Shown one piece after another: positions 60,244 to 64,000 of a DNA stretch of 64,000 nt (position 1 is its first letter; each line of letters begins with the position of its first letter). This stretch comes from Nostoc sp. FACHB-892 (lineage in GTDB: Bacteria > Cyanobacteriota > Cyanobacteriia > Cyanobacteriales > Nostocaceae): positions 1-64,000 of the forward strand of contig NZ_JACJTR010000027.1 in NCBI RefSeq assembly GCF_014698795.1, in the 5' to 3' direction. Below the pieces are notes generated by a model. It did no database searches. It was not told the DNA's origin and worked only from the letters and a program-made list of their open reading frames with translations. The translations under genes and the position numbers were made by a program.

Positions 60244-61707
60244 ATGGCAACAATCGGCATCAAAAGCATGATTTTGCAATCAGTTTTGTACGCAACAACA
60301 AATCAAGAACCCCTGCTTTGTCCGAGTCCTGCGACATGGCAATGTACTACCCCATCTATAATCATTGCTGCCCCTGATAACTTTAACCCTGATATCCCAA
60401 CACCACCGTCACAAACCGTTCCAAAACCTACTGCTCCTATAATCACGCCATTACCGCCAAAACCAAAACCGACACCACCACAACCAACTGCTACGCCAGA
60501 AAAACCTCCTACTCCAACGCCCACAACTTATTTCCCACGGTTAACCCAAGAAGCGGATAAAATCGCCGCCGCGCGGGCTTGGAAATATTTTGAGCGTAAC
60601 TGGAATCCCCAAACAGGTTTAGTAAATTCGGTAGACAACTTGCCTTGGACAACTTGGTGGGATCAGGGTAGTGCCTTATTAGGAATTCATGCAGCTTACC
60701 AGTTAGGGTTATTGCCGAAAGATGTTTTCCAAAAGCGAATGAAGACATTGCTACAGACGTTGGAAAAACTGCCGTTACCTGCAACTGGTTTGCCCAACAA
60801 AGCTTATAGCACCCGTACTGCCCAGATGCGTCATCTCAATGACACACCCGATCCTAAGGGTACAAGTGGTTGGTCAGCTTTGGATATGGCGCGATTTTTA
60901 TTAGGATTGCATATTATGCGATCGCATTATCCAGAATATAGCAATCACATTAATCGCATCGTAACTCGCTGGAATCTATCGAAACTTATCAAAGATGGTT
61001 GGTTAAACGGTGCTATTCCTAGAGCAGGTAAACTTCTCCAAGTGCAAGAAGGGCGATTAGGCTACGAGCAATATGCTGCTCACAGTTTAAAGCTGTGGAA
61101 TCTTCCAGCCACTAATGCTCTCTCTAATCCACCAGCCAAAATGGTTAAGGTTGATGGTGTTACGCTGCAAATTGACGAACGTAATTTCAAAAATTCTGGA
61201 GCTACTAACTACCTGACAAATGATCCTTATTTACTTTGGGGTTTAGAAATAGGTTGGAATGATGCTGTTAAATCTCAAGTGCAAAACCTTTTAAAAGTGC
61301 AACAACAAAGGTTTAAACGCACTGGAATTTTAACTGCTGTAAATGAAGATTCTTTAGATCGTCCTCCTTACTTTCTGTATTACAGCGTTTACTCCAATGG
61401 CCAATCTTGGCAAGCTGTGAACACCAGTGGAAAAACCTATCCTCAATTACGGTTTGTTAGTACCAAAGCAGCATTTTCTTGGTTTGCCCTCATACCAGAT
61501 GAGCCTTATACGAAAAAGCTACGAGACTTCGCCCAAAATTTATCCGATAAAAATCGCGGCTATTTTTCAGGAAAATATGAAAATTCCAAACTAGGTATTA
61601 ATGCTTCAGTTGACATTAATACGAATGCGATCGTTTTAGAAAGTTTGCTTTACCAAGCCAGAGGTAGACATCCACTAATGCTTGACCTCTCAAAAATTAA
61701 AAATTAA
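60244..61707 (+). CDS. DUF3131 protein, in frame with the GH26-like gene
   Basis: A 487-residue protein. Residues about 9-28 (SMILQSVLYATTNQEPLL) copy the last segment of a DUF3131 domain (compare SMILQSLLYKVMNQQPLI in the gene at 56038). A Pro-rich linker (about 30-98) and a full DUF3131 domain (about 100-480) follow, with LPNKAYS, GWSALDMARF, EGRLGYEQYAAHS and VNEDSLDRPPYFLY. It has no signal peptide of its own. It thus looks like the linker and second domain of a two-domain protein. If the TAA at 60241 is read through, it would be exported as part of the GH26-like protein. Confidence 0.82.
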   Translation: MATIGIKSMILQSVLYATTNQEPLLCPSPATWQCTTPSIIIAAPDNFNPDIPTPPSQTVPKPTAPIITPLPPKPKPTPPQPTATPEKPPTPTPTTYFPRLTQEADKIAAARAWKYFERNWNPQTGLVNSVDNLPWTTWWDQGSALLGIHAAYQLGLLPKDVFQKRMKTLLQTLEKLPLPATGLPNKAYSTRTAQMRHLNDTPDPKGTSGWSALDMARFLLGLHIMRSHYPEYSNHINRIVTRWNLSKLIKDGWLNGAIPRAGKLLQVQEGRLGYEQYAAHSLKLWNLPATNALSNPPAKMVKVDGVTLQIDERNFKNSGATNYLTNDPYLLWGLEIGWNDAVKSQVQNLLKVQQQRFKRTGILTAVNEDSLDRPPYFLYYSVYSNGQSWQAVNTSGKTYPQLRFVSTKAAFSWFALIPDEPYTKKLRDFAQNLSDKNRGYFSGKYENSKLGINASVDINTNAIVLESLLYQARGRHPLMLDLSKIKN

Positions 61708-61754
61708 GACTTAAACGAATTCAATTTTTAATTGTTTTAATTACTGGTACTAAC

Positions 61755-63737
61755 ATGACTTCAGTTTCTATTAGTGATAATTCCTCAAAATTTCCCGGTA
61801 ACACTCGCTCATCGCTCAAAAAAAGAACGCTGTTATTTCGCTACCTAGCAGAAATAAATTTAATTTTTGGGTTCTGGTATTTGCAATGGCGCATCACCCA
61901 TTCCATCAATTTTGATGCACTGTGGATCTCTATTCCTTTACTGATAGCAGAAATTTATAGCTATTTCGGCGGTGTAATGTTTGTAATTGGGTTATGGCGT
62001 CCCTTAGTGCGGCAAGTTAAGTCTTTCGACCAGATGATCCCACCTCTACCCAGATCAGAATGGCCAACAGTAGATGTGTTTGTGACTTGTTACAACGAGC
62101 CGCCAGAAATTGTAGAAGAAACTGTCAAAGCGGCTCTAGCAATGGATTACCCACCAACAAAGTTATGCGTTTATGTCCTAGATGATGGCAACTCAGCTGA
62201 TATGCGGGCTATGACAGAAAGATTGTGTATTGAGGATTTGCAGTCACCACAACTACAACAAGAAGCAAATCGAATTGATGCAGAACACTCTTGTTTGTTG
62301 GAACGCCTGAAGCAACTGGAAAATTTAACACCTAATACTCAAGCTGCTGAACAATGGTTGCAATCATCATCGGAACCAGTGGTTAACCAAATTGCTACCG
62401 AATTTGTGCAAAGTCTGCGACAGTTTATTCTTTGGCTACCTCCAAATCATCAAAGTATTAGCGAACGCCTAATTACTGAAAAGAAAGCTTTAGAAAAAAC
62501 TATTCGCAAGAAAGAACTAGAACTGCTGGAACTCTCCCGATTTCGCTATATTGCTCGTCCCAAAACGCCTGGTGTAGCGCATCATGCTAAAGCAGGCAAC
62601 ATCAATTACGCGATTTTTTCTGGAGAAACGGCAGGAAATTTTATTGTTACTCTGGATGCTGATCACATTCCCAAGGCAAATTTTATTAAGCGAGTTTTAC
62701 CTTACTTCTACACATATAATCTTTCAACAGGGAAATACGACCAGAATCAAATTGCTTTTGTACAGACTCGCCAGGATTTTTACAATATTCCCCCAGGCGA
62801 TCCTTTTGGACATCGAGCAAATTTATTTTATGGGCCACTTCAACAAGGTAAAGATGGCATGAATGCTGCGTTCTATACAGGCACAAATGCGATACTAAGG
62901 CGTGAGGCATTAGTTAGTGTAGGACTGCAAAATTTTGCTGATGAATTTGCCAAAGATGAAAAACGTTTAGATGAATTTAATTTAGTTGGCGGAGTATCGA
63001 GTAATAGCATTACCGAAGATATGAATACAGCCATGCGTCTGCATAGTGCTGGCTGGAAATCTATTTATCACAATGAACTTTTGGCAGAAGGTTTAGCGCC
63101 AGATGATTTGAGTTCTACTCTTAAACAACGGCTACGCTGGGCACAAGGAACTATCCAAGTGTTAGTAAGAGAAAATCCACTGACAAAATCAGGGCTAACT
63201 TTTTGGCAAAGGTTGCAATATTTTAAGACGATGTATAGTTATTTCTCTGGTTTTGCAACTTTGGTTTTTATCTCTTGTCCAATTATTTATTTTTTTACGG
63301 ATATTGTTCCAGTTAAAACCTACGGAACTGACTTTGCCATCCACTTTTTTCCAGCTTTTATTATCAACCGTCTCACTTTTTTAGCAGCGACCTGGGGTAT
63401 TCCAGCTAGTGAAGTTTGGCGCTCTGAACAATATGCGATCGCTTTATTTCCCTTATTAATCCAAGCTGTATGGAGTGTGTTCACAGGACAAAAAATTAAT
63501 TTCCAAGTAACGCCTAAGCAACGGCAATCTGGAATTTATCTTCGACTAGTTTGGCCACAGTTAGCTGTCTTTATCCTTACTATTTTGGGGATGTTATGGA
63601 GCCTTTACCGTTTTGCTATTGGTCATTTAAATTATCCTGAAGTTCACCTACTTAACTGTGCATGGGCTATCTATAACTTGTTACTTTTGTCGGCGATCAT
63701 CCGCGCAGCTGTTTGGCAACCTCCGAAAGAGGTTTAA
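61755..63737 (+). CDS. BcsA-like processive family 2 glycosyltransferase
   Basis: A 660-residue membrane glycosyltransferase. N-terminal helices (about residues 30-82) are followed by VFVTCYNEPPEIVEETV, VLDDGNS (D143, D144), VTLDADHIPKANF (D301xD303), SITEDMNTAMRL (TED 420-422) and KQRLRWAQGT (Q458xxRW), the full cellulose/chitin-synthase motif set. C-terminal helices lie at about 490-655. There is no PilZ domain, unlike bacterial BcsA. A Gln/Glu-rich helical insert at about residues 158-262 separates the first and second Asp motifs. It should polymerise a sugar nucleotide and extrude the chain; the sugar is unknown. Confidence 0.88.
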   Translation: MTSVSISDNSSKFPGNTRSSLKKRTLLFRYLAEINLIFGFWYLQWRITHSINFDALWISIPLLIAEIYSYFGGVMFVIGLWRPLVRQVKSFDQMIPPLPRSEWPTVDVFVTCYNEPPEIVEETVKAALAMDYPPTKLCVYVLDDGNSADMRAMTERLCIEDLQSPQLQQEANRIDAEHSCLLERLKQLENLTPNTQAAEQWLQSSSEPVVNQIATEFVQSLRQFILWLPPNHQSISERLITEKKALEKTIRKKELELLELSRFRYIARPKTPGVAHHAKAGNINYAIFSGETAGNFIVTLDADHIPKANFIKRVLPYFYTYNLSTGKYDQNQIAFVQTRQDFYNIPPGDPFGHRANLFYGPLQQGKDGMNAAFYTGTNAILRREALVSVGLQNFADEFAKDEKRLDEFNLVGGVSSNSITEDMNTAMRLHSAGWKSIYHNELLAEGLAPDDLSSTLKQRLRWAQGTIQVLVRENPLTKSGLTFWQRLQYFKTMYSYFSGFATLVFISCPIIYFFTDIVPVKTYGTDFAIHFFPAFIINRLTFLAATWGIPASEVWRSEQYAIALFPLLIQAVWSVFTGQKINFQVTPKQRQSGIYLRLVWPQLAVFILTILGMLWSLYRFAIGHLNYPEVHLLNCAWAIYNLLLLSAIIRAAVWQPPKEV

Positions 63738-63811
63738 GAGCGACAAAAAGACAAAGAGAATAACTCTTAACTCCTAAGTCTCTTATAAATCCAATCTAGA
63801 AAAAAACAGCA

Positions 63812-64000
63812 ATGAACACTGATTCAGATTCAAAAAACTTTGGTCAACTAACTGTTTTAACAATTTATGCTCATGCTGATGATGAAGTTCTACCTGCTGC
63901 TGGCACTCTCAGTTTGATGTCTAAAGCAGGATGGAATGTACGTTGCTTAATTTTGACTGATGGTAGCCTTTCTAGTTCGCCTACTAAAGGTACACGCCAT
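63812..64000 (+). CDS. PIG-L/LmbE family deacetylase (partial)
   Basis: The first 63 residues of a gene that runs off the window. YAHADDEVLPAAGTLSLMSK is the family motif (AHxDDE binds Zn2+ and supplies the general base), and CLILTDGS follows. PIG-L enzymes remove N-acetyl groups from sugars or sugar-linked compounds. It starts 74 bases after the glycosyltransferase on the same strand, so it probably acts on a precursor or polymer of this locus; this is inference. Confidence 0.85.
   Translation, partial: MNTDSDSKNFGQLTVLTIYAHADDEVLPAAGTLSLMSKAGWNVRCLILTDGSLSSSPTKGTRH

Overview
The window comes from a filamentous, Nostoc-type cyanobacterium. The support is dense GCGATCGC (HIP1) palindromes, heptanucleotide short tandem repeats between genes, small dispersed repeats around GCGTAGGC/GCCGTAGGCATCGC, and gene content typical of the group: the flv4-sll0218-flv2 operon, an rbp-rpsU pair, SLH and pentapeptide proteins, and Rcp1-type regulators. 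Most genes look chromosomal and housekeeping or accessory. No prophage, CRISPR array or intact insertion sequence is visible.

Layout. 1-2100: the 5S rRNA end of an rRNA operon, a small ribbon-helix-helix protein, and rpsU downstream of an RRM RNA-binding protein. 2300-10600: TldD, a pentapeptide protein, a decayed TnpB (IS200/IS605) relic, a beta-helix/SLH surface protein, and a membrane protein with a 29-residue coiled-coil repeat followed by TPRs. 10650-19300: a GmrSD-like DUF262 protein, a PLP enzyme carrying an in-frame dispersed repeat, the flavodiiron photoprotection operon, a tandem-hairpin array and a pentapeptide lipoprotein. 19400-29450: a four-gene GldA/GldF/GldG-like ABC cluster, purU, an O-methyltransferase, a candidate structured RNA, a hydrolase, DUF4112 and YihY proteins. 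29500-35050: a four-gene signalling operon (CHASE3 kinase, Rcp1-like regulator, regulator-HisKA_2 kinase, regulator-PAS-GGDEF-EAL). 36000-46800: pgk, a universal stress protein, a G+C-richer YtfQRT/YjfF-like sugar ABC operon that is probably acquired, an ABC1 kinase and recN. 47300-52500: a methyltransferase-phosphatase pair, pdxJ, a VOC protein, a damaged NrtB-like permease and a coiled-coil protein.

52750-64000 is the most unusual part. It holds an exopolysaccharide-type locus with four DUF3131 domains in three genes, a GH26-like protein, a BcsA-like processive glycosyltransferase without a PilZ domain, and the start of a PIG-L deacetylase. A Uma2 gene and a PIN toxin-antitoxin pair lie inside it. 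The GH26-like gene and the third DUF3131 gene are in the same reading frame with only one TAA between them. The DUF3131 gene opens with a vestige of another DUF3131 domain, so the pair looks like a domain swap that is now split. I infer that the locus makes, trims and deacetylates a secreted polymer; no substrate can be read from the sequence.

Non-coding structure is rich: three copies of a ~115-bp element lie directly 3' of three unrelated minus-strand genes, two copies of a ~105-bp foldback element occur, as do a 136-bp MITE-like foldback, nested inverted repeats, an eight-unit array of 21-bp hairpins, and a ~165-nt candidate RNA with a possible pseudoknot and its own terminator.
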